64,000 nucleotides of DNA from the NCBI GenBank assembly GCA_964594045.1, contig CAZQKR010000002.1:62001-126000 (forward strand). The letters run 5' to 3'. Below, piece by piece: positions 26,839 to 36,166 of this stretch (positions within the stretch are counted from its first letter, which is position 1; each line of letters opens with the position of its first letter). The notes under the pieces are model-generated. The model saw only the letters and a program-made list of their open reading frames with translations, ran no database searches and had not been told where the DNA came from. Position numbers and translations under genes: made by a program. This stretch comes from UBA2365 sp964594045. Lineage in GTDB: Bacteria > Bacteroidota > Bacteroidia > Chitinophagales > Saprospiraceae.

Positions 26839-29364
26839 TTACCTCGGACCGCCTCCGCCTTCTCCTCCAAGCCTTTTACTTTCTTCCTCGATACCCGTTT
26901 TTCTGTTGCGTGATTTCACCGCAGTATTTCCGAAGCTATATGAAACGCTCAGACTCACCCTGCGGCTGTCCCATTTGCCTTGTCCGTAACCTACCAATCC
27001 ATTGAAAGCGGAATAACCCTTCCAGCCGGATTGATTGAACAGGTCTTCACCGGATAATTTGACATTCATGGCGTTTTTGAAAAACTTTTTCTGCAATCCG
27101 ATATTCATACTCCAACTGGGTTCATATCTGAAGACACCGCCCCAGATCCCGGGACCTGAATACCATCCGCTCAGTTCACCTGTCAATCCCCAAGGGAGTG
27201 TGAAAGAATTTTGAGCAAAAACATTGTAGGACCAAGCCTGGATATCGATCACAGCACCATTACCATAATCCGCCTGGTTGCTGATAAAAGATCCGTTCAT
27301 GTTTAAAAATGCATTCCACCACTTAGTCAACTGGAAAGGCAAGGCCATGTTCAGTGCATAAACATCCTTGATCGTGAGGTTGTCCCAACTGATGTAGCTG
27401 GCCCTTGGATCCGATGGTTCCGGGCCAATCAGCCGTGTGATCTGATCATTGGTGCGACTATAGGACAATTTGAAATTAAATCTGAAAAACATAGTGTATC
27501 CGATCTCGAAATTGTTGACAATTTCCGGACGAAGGAATGGATTTCCTTTGGAAAATGACAATTCACTCAATTGTTCCCTGAAGGGATTCAACACGTTGTA
27601 ATCGGGTCTGTTGATCCGCCGGCCATAGTTGATGTTCAGCGTATTGCCCATAGACAAATTATAACTCAGGCCAACAGTAGGAAACACCTGCAGATAAAAC
27701 AGATCCACCGGATCTTCCTGCTGTGAAGGATCAAAAGCGGTCAAAATCCCGTTGGCATCGGTCAGTTCACCCCTTAAACCGGCTGACAGATTTAGTTTTT
27801 TACTCAGCGCCCGGTTGTAATTAATGTAGGCTGCATAAACGGATTCATCATAATTGAATTCGTTGGAACGGGTTTCGATAAATTCCCTGTTGCCGTCATT
27901 GAGCTCATAAAATTTGAACACATTATCCGAATTGACCCTGGACAATTTGGTCCCGGCTCCCAGTTTACCACCCAGGGCATCCTGCTCAAAATCCAGCTTA
28001 AATGTGTAAATATCAATGCTCACCGGTGTTTCGTACTCTGAAAAATACCCGGACAGGAGTACGGTTTCTGTTGGATCAAAATATTCATTCGGCTGATAGG
28101 ATATGCCCTGATTGCTGTACATTCCATAATCCAGGTCAATGTTCAGCGTTCTGGAGTTTTTCCCGTTATAGACGTAGTTGATGTTGAAAACATGATCATC
28201 ATTGCTACGGTCATTTTCATTATTGGCGATCAGAATACTGTCAATTGCGCTCTGGTTCGCCAGAGGTGAAATTTCAACCCTGTTGAAGGTTTGTCCATTG
28301 GCATTTCTGACATTTCCCGAGTACAGGAATCCCACAGTACTGTTTTTGTTGATGTAATAGTCTGCACCCAGTTTACCGTTGATGCCATTTCTTTGATTCA
28401 GAATATTGTTGCTTTCATTCATGAAAAGATCGTTTTGTTCATTACGGGAAAGCATCCGCAGAAAACCATTGTTGATATTGAAGCCACCTGACCCAAAAAG
28501 ATTGAATTTTTCAGTTCTGTTATTCAAACCGGCGCTGATATTGTAGCGTCCGTATTCTCCCTGACTGTAAGCTCCGGAAAAATTCCCGTTGGTTCCGTAG
28601 TTTTTATTTCTTTTGAGCCTGATGTCTATGATGCCTGCATTTCCCTGAGCCTCGTACCTTGCTCCGGGGTTTGAAATGATATCGATCTTGTCAATCTGCT
28701 CAGAACTGATGCTTTCCAGGTAGTTGGTCAGATCATCTCCGGTCAAAGGCAGTTTTTTACCGTCAACATATACCAGAACACCGGATCTTCCAAGCACTGA
28801 AACATTGTTGTTATTGTCTACCATGATCCCGGGAGCTTTTCTCAATAAGCCAAAAGCATTGTCTCCTGCACTATTGATGGTCCCTTCCACATTGAATACA
28901 GTCCTGTCCGGTTTCACTTCAACCAAAGCCCTTTTTGCCGTGATCACGGTAGTTTCCAGCTGAATACCACTTTGCTTCATTGCGATCAGGCCCAAATCCT
29001 GGTCTTTATTTTCCAGGGTAATATCCATAGTTTTATCTTCCAGACCGATGAAACTGATCTGTAAGCGGTATTTTCCATTGTCAACATTGCTCAAAAGAAA
29101 ATTTCCATCCAGATCTGATGCTTCAACCTTTACCATAACAGGAGGGGTGGACATATCATATAAAATGACATTGGCAAATGGCACCGATGCTTTTTTATCA
29201 TCTTCAATTTTCCCTTTGATGGCAAAACCTTGTGCAAAAACAGCCTGCTGTAAAGCCCCAATGACCAGTAATAACATGAATGTCCTGACTCCAGTCTGAC
29301 TTATTCGGGTTAAAAATGATTGTATCATATTCCTTGTATAATTGATGAATTTTATTGAATTCAT
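26839..29364 (-). CDS. TonB-dependent receptor-like outer-membrane protein
   Basis: An 841-residue outer-membrane protein: signal peptide (ends near AVFAQG), carboxypeptidase-regulatory-like domain (FAIKGKIEDDKKASVPFANV) at about 45-125, plug (VEVKPDRTVFNVEGTINSAG, LLRKAPGIMVDNNNNVSVLG, LESISSEQIDKIDIISNPGA) and a large barrel of the OMP_b-brl_3 type with the NYGRRINRPDYNVLNPFREQ segment typical of this group. It ends in an unusual soluble glycine-rich tail (RLGGEGGGGPR) past the barrel. Met13 is an alternative start. No SusD partner lies beside it, so glycan import is not indicated. Substrate unknown. Confidence 0.9.
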   Translation of the reverse strand: MNSIKFINYTRNMIQSFLTRISQTGVRTFMLLLVIGALQQAVFAQGFAIKGKIEDDKKASVPFANVILYDMSTPPVMVKVEASDLDGNFLLSNVDNGKYRLQISFIGLEDKTMDITLENKDQDLGLIAMKQSGIQLETTVITAKRALVEVKPDRTVFNVEGTINSAGDNAFGLLRKAPGIMVDNNNNVSVLGRSGVLVYVDGKKLPLTGDDLTNYLESISSEQIDKIDIISNPGARYEAQGNAGIIDIRLKRNKNYGTNGNFSGAYSQGEYGRYNISAGLNNRTEKFNLFGSGGFNINNGFLRMLSRNEQNDLFMNESNNILNQRNGINGKLGADYYINKNSTVGFLYSGNVRNANGQTFNRVEISPLANQSAIDSILIANNENDRSNDDHVFNINYVYNGKNSRTLNIDLDYGMYSNQGISYQPNEYFDPTETVLLSGYFSEYETPVSIDIYTFKLDFEQDALGGKLGAGTKLSRVNSDNVFKFYELNDGNREFIETRSNEFNYDESVYAAYINYNRALSKKLNLSAGLRGELTDANGILTAFDPSQQEDPVDLFYLQVFPTVGLSYNLSMGNTLNINYGRRINRPDYNVLNPFREQLSELSFSKGNPFLRPEIVNNFEIGYTMFFRFNFKLSYSRTNDQITRLIGPEPSDPRASYISWDNLTIKDVYALNMALPFQLTKWWNAFLNMNGSFISNQADYGNGAVIDIQAWSYNVFAQNSFTLPWGLTGELSGWYSGPGIWGGVFRYEPSWSMNIGLQKKFFKNAMNVKLSGEDLFNQSGWKGYSAFNGLVGYGQGKWDSRRVSLSVSYSFGNTAVKSRNRKTGIEEESKRLGGEGGGGPR

Positions 29365-29522
29365 GGTTCCTCAGTTTGAAAAAAAGTTGAATTTCTACCA
29401 TTTTTTGGAGAATAGCAGACACGCGAAGTGCCTCAATCCAAAAGACTTTGATTGAAACACACTTCAACGAGAAATGTTTATTCAGGATAACCGGTAATCT
29501 ACAAAGTGTCGTTTTTGAACGT

Positions 29523-31211
29523 CTAATGCCAGATAATCGTCTGAGGATCTTTATGCCAGTTCAGATAAAACCGTTGAAATTTTTCATCCACAACACTTCT
29601 TTTTACTTTCATCGTAGGCGTGATCAGCCCGGAATGTTCCGTCCATGGTTCCTTCATGATGACTATGGTGGATATTTTTTCATGCTTAGCCGCATTCAGA
29701 TTGACTTTTGCCAGGCTGTTCAACAAAGAAGACTCAAGTTCATGTGGTTCTTTATTTTGTGCAATCTCGGACAAACTGACCAATGCCAGCGGTTGGGGTG
29801 AGGTTAGCCCGCACACACAAACAAAACCTACATGTTCATTCTTTTCAAGTTCTGCCTCCATTTTATTGGGAACAATGTATTCACCCTTGTTGGTTTTAAA
29901 TGCGTCGTTGATCCTGCCGGTGACCTTCAAAAAGCCGTTTTTATCCACTTCTCCACGGTCGCCGCTGTACATCCAGCCGTCCCGCAGCACTTTTGCGGTC
30001 AGTTCCGGTTCATTGTAATATCCCTGCATCACAAAAGGCGCTCTTAAAAGAATTTCACCTGTTTCAGGATCGATCTTCACTTCACAATGTGGAAATGGTT
30101 TGCCCACGGAATCGTGTGGTGTAGCCGGATCCACGCCGTATGAAATACCACCACACACTTCCGTCATGCCATAAGCTTCCACCAGGTGAATGCCCAGTTT
30201 TTTATAGAATCTTTTGAGATATGCCGGGGTAATGGCAGCACCGGTCGCAGCGGTCTTCACCTGTAATAGACCGAGTCCTTTTCGGATCTTTTTACGTAGA
30301 AAAGCGCCCAAAATGGGAATAAGCAGCAATAAATACAGTGTTTTAGCCGGCAAAACACTGTTGACGCCTTCATAAAACTTGGTCCATATCCTGGGCACTG
30401 CAAAAAACAGGGTAGGTTGTGTAGCCTGCAGGTTAAAAATAAAGCTCTGTATGGATTCCCCGAAAGACATCATTCCACCGGTTGCCAGGCAATTGATCTC
30501 GGTTCCGATCCTTTCTCCTACGTGATTGAGTGGCAGAAAAGAAAAATATTTCTGGTGTTTTACCCTGTAAATCCCTATAAAATCAGTCAGTTGTTCAATG
30601 CGGATGACCATTGCCGGATTGCGGTAGGTATGCATGACTCCTTTGGGAATACCGGTGGTACCCGAACTATACATGATCGTCCAGAGATCATCCAATTCCG
30701 GAACCGCAGGATCACTGACCGGCTCAAGCTGACTGATCAGATCATCCCAGTCCATTCCCCGGGTGATAATGGCATTCCCTTTATAATGCGGTGTTTTGAT
30801 CATATGAATGTCTGCCGGAACCGGGTGTGTCTCTTCTGACCATTTTTCAAGTTTTCCGACAAAGATCAGTTTCATTCCGCTGTTCCTGATGACTTGCAGC
30901 AGGGCATCTCCTTCCAGTGTCGCATACATAGGTACAGACACAAAACCACCCATCATGATAGAAATATCTGCAAGGATCCAATGATAGCAGTTCTTTGACA
31001 GGATCCCGACTTTATCCCCTATTTTCAAACCGGTCTGACGCATGGCAGCTACCATTTTCCGGGCGATGATCCCGGCTTCGCGGTAAGAGATGTTGACCCA
31101 TTCTTTGCCATAAGGCTGTCGGAGGTAAATGGCATCGGGCGTATTTGCTTCCCAATGGTAAAAATTATCTAAAGGAGTTTTAAGGTTTATTTCAAAATCT
31201 ATGAGACCCAT
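29523..31211 (-). CDS. AMP-dependent long-chain fatty acid-CoA ligase
   Basis: A 562-residue adenylate-forming enzyme that activates fatty acids as acyl-AMP and then acyl-CoA. The P-loop-like motif reads TIMYSSGTTGIPKGVMHTY, the A5 motif YGMTEVCGGIS, and the A7/A8 region SGDRGEVDKNGFLKVTGRINDAFKTNKGEYI. The length and the FFAVPRIWTKFYEG segment fit the FadD15/long-chain group. The C-terminal Lys needed for adenylation is in the segment TPTMKVKRSVVDEKF. It stands alone with 158 bases to the receptor gene downstream. The acyl chain it prefers is unknown. Confidence 0.93.
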   Translation of the reverse strand: MGLIDFEINLKTPLDNFYHWEANTPDAIYLRQPYGKEWVNISYREAGIIARKMVAAMRQTGLKIGDKVGILSKNCYHWILADISIMMGGFVSVPMYATLEGDALLQVIRNSGMKLIFVGKLEKWSEETHPVPADIHMIKTPHYKGNAIITRGMDWDDLISQLEPVSDPAVPELDDLWTIMYSSGTTGIPKGVMHTYRNPAMVIRIEQLTDFIGIYRVKHQKYFSFLPLNHVGERIGTEINCLATGGMMSFGESIQSFIFNLQATQPTLFFAVPRIWTKFYEGVNSVLPAKTLYLLLLIPILGAFLRKKIRKGLGLLQVKTAATGAAITPAYLKRFYKKLGIHLVEAYGMTEVCGGISYGVDPATPHDSVGKPFPHCEVKIDPETGEILLRAPFVMQGYYNEPELTAKVLRDGWMYSGDRGEVDKNGFLKVTGRINDAFKTNKGEYIVPNKMEAELEKNEHVGFVCVCGLTSPQPLALVSLSEIAQNKEPHELESSLLNSLAKVNLNAAKHEKISTIVIMKEPWTEHSGLITPTMKVKRSVVDEKFQRFYLNWHKDPQTIIWH

Positions 31212-31698
31212 TTTATAAATTTTCAGTATTTAATTTTAATAATACTTTAAAAAAGCAGCAGTTGAATTTATATTTCGCATAAAGGTAAATATTAAATCCG
31301 ATCAAATCCAGTCAGAAAACGGAATTTTGTCGTAAATGACGGTTTGAGACCGAAAAAAGAGAGAAATACATGCGGGGATGAACGACTTTTGGATCTGCTT
31401 TTTTGATTTAAGAACCCCGTGGCTATTGAATACGGAGTTCGATTTCAGATGTGTTGGGCCCTGAGATTTACATGGATCCGGAAAATAAATGCATTTCAGC
31501 ATAAAAAACACATTCCCTATCCGGGTATCTGATACATATGAATCGACATAAAAAACTTTCAGGGTAATTTCACACCAACAAACAATGAAAGTTTTGGCTC
31601 TATGAAGTTTTGTGTGGATTTTAATTTGATCAATATAAGTCTTTTATTAAGTGATTTTTGACAAACTTCGTCGAGTGTTTTGATTTTTTTAGAAAATT

Positions 31699-31874
31699 CC
31701 ACGAAAAACACGAAGCAGACACGAAATACACGAAGTTTTTATTTTTTAAACACAAAATATTTACTTTATTTTTAATTTAATGTATTGACTTCGTGATCTT
31801 TGTGCCTTCTTCGTGCAACTTCGTGGTATAACTGTATTTTGTATTCCTCTGAAAATCCGAGGAGATTTGATTAA
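31699..31874. repeat. Dispersed repeat family iii (CACGAAG type), copy 2
   Basis: A left arm of about 37 bases (CCACGAAAAACACGAAGCAG, then ACACGAAATACACGAAG) faces a right arm (CTTCGTGATCTTTGTGCC, then TTCTTCGTGCAACTTCGTGG) at 31789-31826 across about 53 A/T-rich bases, so the whole can form one long imperfect hairpin. A tail to 31874 is shared with copy 1. It lies in the 760-bp gap between the acyl-CoA ligase and a T9SS protein; the rest of that gap shows no gene. Confidence 0.82.
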
Positions 31875-31971
31875 ATTGATTTACCTACACGATCCAACTT
31901 AGAACCAAGGTTTTTTATAAAAGATTCCCTATGGCCGAAGAAAAACAAACGAAAAGCTTACATATGAAATA

Positions 31972-34197
31972 TCAGTCTTTCACAAATTTCAATACCTGAA
32001 CCCGACCCGTTTGATCCGTTACCTTCAGCAAATAAATTCCACTGTCCAATTCTTCTGAAGATATCTGTAGAATGGATTGGTGGTTTTCTATTTTTCCGTG
32101 TTTTACCAATCTACCATCTATGTGGAGTACTGACCAGTCTGAAAAGTTTGAAGGTTCCGGTAATAGAAGCGAAATTTTTGAATTTGCCGGATTGGGAAAC
32201 AGGACAATATCCTGTTTAAGACCAGGATTGTTGATGTCCAATAAAATCGAATCACAGGCTATTTCAGGATCTCCAAACTGAATAAATCCAAAATCATCAT
32301 CTTCATAGCATCTCAAATCGTGAAAAATTTTCCAGCTATCGGAACAGGCATAGGTGTTGAATAACCAGTACCCGTCGATCATGAAAAATTTATCCGTCAC
32401 TTTAAAATGTATGCCGTCTTCTAAAGCAGCCGGATCAGGGTTCAACGGATCGTCATAACACATCAGCGTACAGGAATACTCCTTAAATTCTTTGTTATGG
32501 TAATTTTTCACCGCCATAGAATCTATCCGGCAAAGGAATTTCCCTGCTCTTGCCGCTCCGTCATTTTCAGTTTCGTTTCCAAACCAGTCTTTCCAAAGAT
32601 CCAACTCAAGCGTATCACCCGTCATCGCCCCAAAGTCAAACAATAAATGAAACGAATCATCGAAATACTGATAGATTTTTTGTTCCTGTTGTGTGATGAT
32701 GATATTTTCAGGTTTTGATCCTCCGTATTTCTCCACATAGCTTCTGGAGATGATCTTGCACCATTTTTGATCGATCAGGGTATCCTTCGTATAGCTCATT
32801 TCTTCATAGCCGTAGATCAGGCCTCCGGTATATCTGCCATCCACCGTACCATATGTCCATTTGGCTCCTCTGGGACAAAACTCCGGTATACTGTCATAAT
32901 AACTGGCTTTGATGATCTGAAGGGTATCAGCTGCCGTGCATCCCGGATAATAACAGCCATCTCCGTCTATCCGCAATACCCAGCTATATTCATTATTATT
33001 CCATTCACCATTCACATCATTGTCAATGGATCCTGCCAAAATCAAATCTCCGTTGGAAATTTCTTTTACATCATTAAACCAGCTATCACCTCTAAAATTA
33101 TCATCAAAATATAATTTTTCCCATAGCAATTCTCCTTCCAGGTTCATCCGGAAGATCCAGCTAATTTCGATTGACGACACATCGGTCCCGTAGTATGAGC
33201 CCACGCCTACAATATCTCCATTTTTGGTTTGGATCATTTCAGCAATTCTTTTTTTATGCCAAGACGGATAGGTTTCAAATACGTGCTCCCACAAGATGGT
33301 TCCGTCTGCATTCATGCGGTACAGCACGGGTGGTTTTTCAAAAGGACGTTGTTCTGTCAGGGTGTCCCGATAATCCCTGTCATGTTTAAAAAGAAACGTA
33401 TTGTCATGCAACACCAGGGTTCCCGGGAAGGTATTCGGGCCACGCACAGGGTCAAATTCCCTGATCCAAATTACATTACCCTCCAGATCGGTTTTGTAGA
33501 GCGCACCGACCTCATCATATCCTTTGGGGTTATAAAGAAAACTCATTAACAAACTGCTGTCTGCCAATAAATCAATATCAAGAAAATAGTTATAATGATT
33601 TTTGTGAACAGGATAATTCTCAATGTTATTTAATTCATCATATTGCTTTTCACTGATCACATTCCCCGAATAATCGAGTTTAAGAAATTTGCCAACAGTA
33701 AATTTTTTAGTATTTTCTTTAAATTCTTCCAGATGGATCGTGTAAATAAACTGATCGTCAAAACACATGCCTTTGGGATAGATTATATCACCTTTTGTTG
33801 TATAAATTGTTCTGTTTAAAAAAACGGGTTCAGCTTTATGATTACTTTTGAAAAGACAGATATCCCTGGTACTTTGTTCAAAATTGTATAAGCCTAAATA
33901 ATAAAATGTGTCATTTCTAAATTCATAATTTCCGGCTCTTTCTGAGAAAATAGAATCAAAGAAGTAGATGTTTTGTTCCTCCAGCATATGACTTAAAATA
34001 TAGTTCTTACCTGTAAGAAATGGCGTGATCTGATCAAGTCCACCACCAAAAATAAAATAACCATCATTTTCCAATGGATGTATATAATTAGCATATTCAT
34101 TATGGTTAAATATGTTTATTACGTGCGAAAAATTTCCCTGGCTATGAAGGAAAACAGCTTGAAAGCAGAAAATTACATACCAAAAATTCTTTCTCAT
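31972..34197 (-). CDS. Large T9SS-secreted protein with C-terminal sorting domain
   Basis: A 741-residue secreted protein from Met at 34197 (the frame reaches 34239, but the signal peptide MRKNFWYVIFCFQAVFLHSQ starts here). The first 440 residues hold repeated beta-propeller-like strands (GNVIWIREFD, GTILWEHVFETYPSWH, GELLWEKLYFDD), like other extracellular 'PQQ-like' or delta-60 repeat proteins. A second domain of unknown fold follows. The last 75 residues are a T9SS type A sorting tail (DIVLFPNPANSKISLLLP, then SGIYLLKVTDQTGRVQVLKF), so it is exported across the outer membrane by the Por machinery and perhaps anchored at the surface. The specific role is unknown. Confidence 0.87.
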   Translation of the reverse strand: MRKNFWYVIFCFQAVFLHSQGNFSHVINIFNHNEYANYIHPLENDGYFIFGGGLDQITPFLTGKNYILSHMLEEQNIYFFDSIFSERAGNYEFRNDTFYYLGLYNFEQSTRDICLFKSNHKAEPVFLNRTIYTTKGDIIYPKGMCFDDQFIYTIHLEEFKENTKKFTVGKFLKLDYSGNVISEKQYDELNNIENYPVHKNHYNYFLDIDLLADSSLLMSFLYNPKGYDEVGALYKTDLEGNVIWIREFDPVRGPNTFPGTLVLHDNTFLFKHDRDYRDTLTEQRPFEKPPVLYRMNADGTILWEHVFETYPSWHKKRIAEMIQTKNGDIVGVGSYYGTDVSSIEISWIFRMNLEGELLWEKLYFDDNFRGDSWFNDVKEISNGDLILAGSIDNDVNGEWNNNEYSWVLRIDGDGCYYPGCTAADTLQIIKASYYDSIPEFCPRGAKWTYGTVDGRYTGGLIYGYEEMSYTKDTLIDQKWCKIISRSYVEKYGGSKPENIIITQQEQKIYQYFDDSFHLLFDFGAMTGDTLELDLWKDWFGNETENDGAARAGKFLCRIDSMAVKNYHNKEFKEYSCTLMCYDDPLNPDPAALEDGIHFKVTDKFFMIDGYWLFNTYACSDSWKIFHDLRCYEDDDFGFIQFGDPEIACDSILLDINNPGLKQDIVLFPNPANSKISLLLPEPSNFSDWSVLHIDGRLVKHGKIENHQSILQISSEELDSGIYLLKVTDQTGRVQVLKFVKD

Positions 34198-34400
34198 TTT
34201 AATGGTTAAGAATGCTGTGGTGCAACGACACCACAGCAAATAATAAATTAAATGTAGTGACTATCTCTGGATCACAACTTTTTCTTGAATGATTACTAAA
34301 TCATGATCATTTCTGAATATACAAAAATAAATGCCTGGGTTCAAATGGGCAGTATTTATGTTGTGTGTTTCATGTCAAAAAGCAGTTATCGGGCATTTAA

Positions 34401-34443
34401 TTCACTTATATAGTGAATTATTTTAAAGATTGTTCTATATTTG
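34401..34443 (+). promoter_or_regulatory. higBA promoter with probable HigA operator
   Basis: The inverted repeat TTCACT-TATAT-AGTGAA at 34401-34417 lies just where the -33 region should be, and TATATTTG at 34436-34443 is a perfect -7 box. The transcript should start near 34450. HigA antitoxins bind short palindromes over their own promoter, so the repeat is a good operator candidate. This also places the upstream GTG at 34413 outside the message. Confidence 0.68.
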
Positions 34444-34460
34444 TAAAAAAAAATGATTTC

Positions 34461-34781
34461 GTGGAAATTGATTTTGAAAAAGACTATTTAAGAGAGTTAT
34501 ATGAACTTGGAAAAACGAGTAATAAAAAGTATCGTTTCCAGCCATCAGTAACAAAGCAATATAAAAACACGATTGATAAATTGCGGAATGCTAATAGAAT
34601 TGAGGATTTGTTTCCATTTAAAAGTTTAAACTATGAAAAATTAGTTGGGGATAAAGAAGGTCTTGAATCTGTTAGAGTTAACCAACAATATAGAATTGAG
34701 TTCTATTGCAAGATCAGAGGAGAAGAGCCAGACATGATTACAATTTGTTCAATAATTGAATTGAGTAAACATTACAAATAA
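34461..34781 (+). CDS. higB: HigB family toxin (RelE superfamily)
   Basis: A ribosome-dependent mRNA endonuclease of the HigB/RelE fold is predicted. From the GTG at 34461 it has 106 residues, the usual size. Seen are FEKDYLRELYELGKTSNKKYRF, FPFKSLNYEKLVGDKEGLES, and the RelE-type C-terminal strands VRVNQQYRIEFYCKI and ITICSIIELSKHYK with the conserved RVNxxYRIEF pattern. The frame opens upstream to 34413, but the promoter lies there. It is followed after seven bases by the HigA-type gene, the toxin-first order typical of HigBA. Base use is clearly more A/T-rich than the neighbours, which suggests recent transfer. Confidence 0.92.
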   Translation: MEIDFEKDYLRELYELGKTSNKKYRFQPSVTKQYKNTIDKLRNANRIEDLFPFKSLNYEKLVGDKEGLESVRVNQQYRIEFYCKIRGEEPDMITICSIIELSKHYK

Positions 34782-34788
34782 ACACGCC

Positions 34789-35880
34789 ATGACAACAAAA
34801 ACTATGATACCATTTGAAGCTACCCATCCGGGTACAGTTATCAGGGATGAAATAAATGCCAGAAATATTTCCCAAAAAGAACTTGCTCATGAATTAGGCG
34901 TATTACCAACTTTTTTAAACGAGATTCTAAATGGGAAACGTGCTATTACAGCTGATTTCGCAATATTATTAGAAAAATCTTTAGGGATTTCAGCTGATTA
35001 TTGGATGAGATTTCAAAGTCAATATGAAATTGACAAGGCAAGGCTGAAAGAGAAAAATGTCCATAGAATAGAACTCATTGAAACATGGAATATTATTAAA
35101 GAGTATGTTCCGGTAAAACATTTGAAAAAATCTGGATACCTTATTGGCACACTTGAAGAGGATATAATTAAAATCAAGGAGATTTATAAGGTTGATACTA
35201 TTGAGAATCTTGTCAAGACGGTTGCAGAACACAGAACTTTTTGGTTTTATCGAAAATCAGAAAAACTGGAGATAAATCAAACGAACATGTTGGCGTGGAG
35301 TAAAATAGCCGAATTTGAATCTGATAAAATCATGGTCCCGAATTTTGATGCTTCAAAAGTTGAACAGCTTATAAAAGACCTGAATCTTGTGTTTTTTGAA
35401 AATTCTAATGTAAAGGCCCGAACAAAAAAACTACTTGAAAATTACGGTATTAAATTGATATATCTTGATAAGTTTGACAAGACTCCGATAGACGGATTTT
35501 CATTTTGGAGTGGGAATAATCCTGCCATTGCATTATCAGTCCGACATAAAAGAATTGATAATTTTGCATTCACTATTATGCACGAAATTGGACATATAGA
35601 ACTTCACTTGAAATATGATTTGGGAGGACGTTTTATTGATATTGTAGGTTCAAAAGCTAAAGATACCAATGAATTACAGGCTGATGATTATGCTCAAAAA
35701 TCTTTAATTTCAGATTCTCAATGGACTGAATTCGTTAATTTCTATACACCATTCAATGATGATAAATTTCTTGAGTTTGGAGCTAAGCATAAAATTAATC
35801 CGGCGATAATATTAGGACGAGCATGCTGGGAGATGAATTATTATGCAATAAAGTCTAAGATTGACAAAACATTGAATTAA
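34789..35880 (+). CDS. higA: HigA-type antitoxin fused to ImmA/IrrE-like zinc domain
   Basis: The N-terminal 95 residues are a HigA/XRE domain (THPGTVIRDEINARNISQKE, HELGVLPTFLNEILNGKRAI, LEKSLGISADYWMRFQSQYE) that should neutralise HigB and bind the operator. The remaining 270 residues are unusual for an antitoxin: a middle helical region and a C-terminal ImmA/IrrE-like domain with FTIMHEIGHIELHL, where His265, Glu266 and His269 form HExxH. Such domains cleave repressors in phage and stress systems. It may control antitoxin or partner stability. The 363-residue length is three times the plain HigA. It follows higB by seven bases. Confidence 0.9.
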   Translation: MTTKTMIPFEATHPGTVIRDEINARNISQKELAHELGVLPTFLNEILNGKRAITADFAILLEKSLGISADYWMRFQSQYEIDKARLKEKNVHRIELIETWNIIKEYVPVKHLKKSGYLIGTLEEDIIKIKEIYKVDTIENLVKTVAEHRTFWFYRKSEKLEINQTNMLAWSKIAEFESDKIMVPNFDASKVEQLIKDLNLVFFENSNVKARTKKLLENYGIKLIYLDKFDKTPIDGFSFWSGNNPAIALSVRHKRIDNFAFTIMHEIGHIELHLKYDLGGRFIDIVGSKAKDTNELQADDYAQKSLISDSQWTEFVNFYTPFNDDKFLEFGAKHKINPAIILGRACWEMNYYAIKSKIDKTLN

Positions 35881-35938
35881 AAAAAGCACGAAAACGTAAA
35901 ATCATGTATAAAACATTGGTATTTAAATGTTTAATTCA

Positions 35939-36041
35939 AACGTTCTACCCCGTATTGGCATTTGTATAGGCGGTTAGGAACGAAGCCCGCAATCCCTTGC
36001 GTTTCATACACGCAACCGGTTTGTAACTGCATACTAAGTTA
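35939..36041. other. G/C-rich folded stretch after the HigBA module
   Basis: Within A/T-rich surroundings this 100-bp block can form several stems: CGTTC (35941) with GAACG (35978), GCGGTTA (35970) with TAACTGC (36024), and TTGCGT-ttcatac-ACGCAA at 35998-36016. It lies between higA and cinA. The composition change marks the right edge of the probable transferred module. I see no gene in 35881-36166. A -7-like TATATTTG at 36146-36153 may serve cinA. Confidence 0.5.
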
Positions 36042-36166
36042 AAACCTGTTGAACAAGAAATCAAATTTTTTGCATATTTATAGCTGAATTAGTTACCTGA
36101 AATACATATTTCCATTTGCCTGCCATCAATACAATATGAAGCTGGTATATTTGTGAAAAAAACACA

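Noticed and set aside
31302..31511. 69-codon minus-strand frame in the gap before the CACGAAG repeat
   Set aside because: No ribosome site, no family features and low-complexity composition.
34413..34460. N-terminal extension of HigB from GTG 34413
   Set aside because: The -7 box TATATTTG lies inside this stretch, so it is not on the message, and the family starts later.
35939..36041. Integron attC site after higBA
   Set aside because: The outer stem reads GTTA...TAAC, the reverse of the attC order RYYYAAC...GTTRRRY, and no integrase gene is present.
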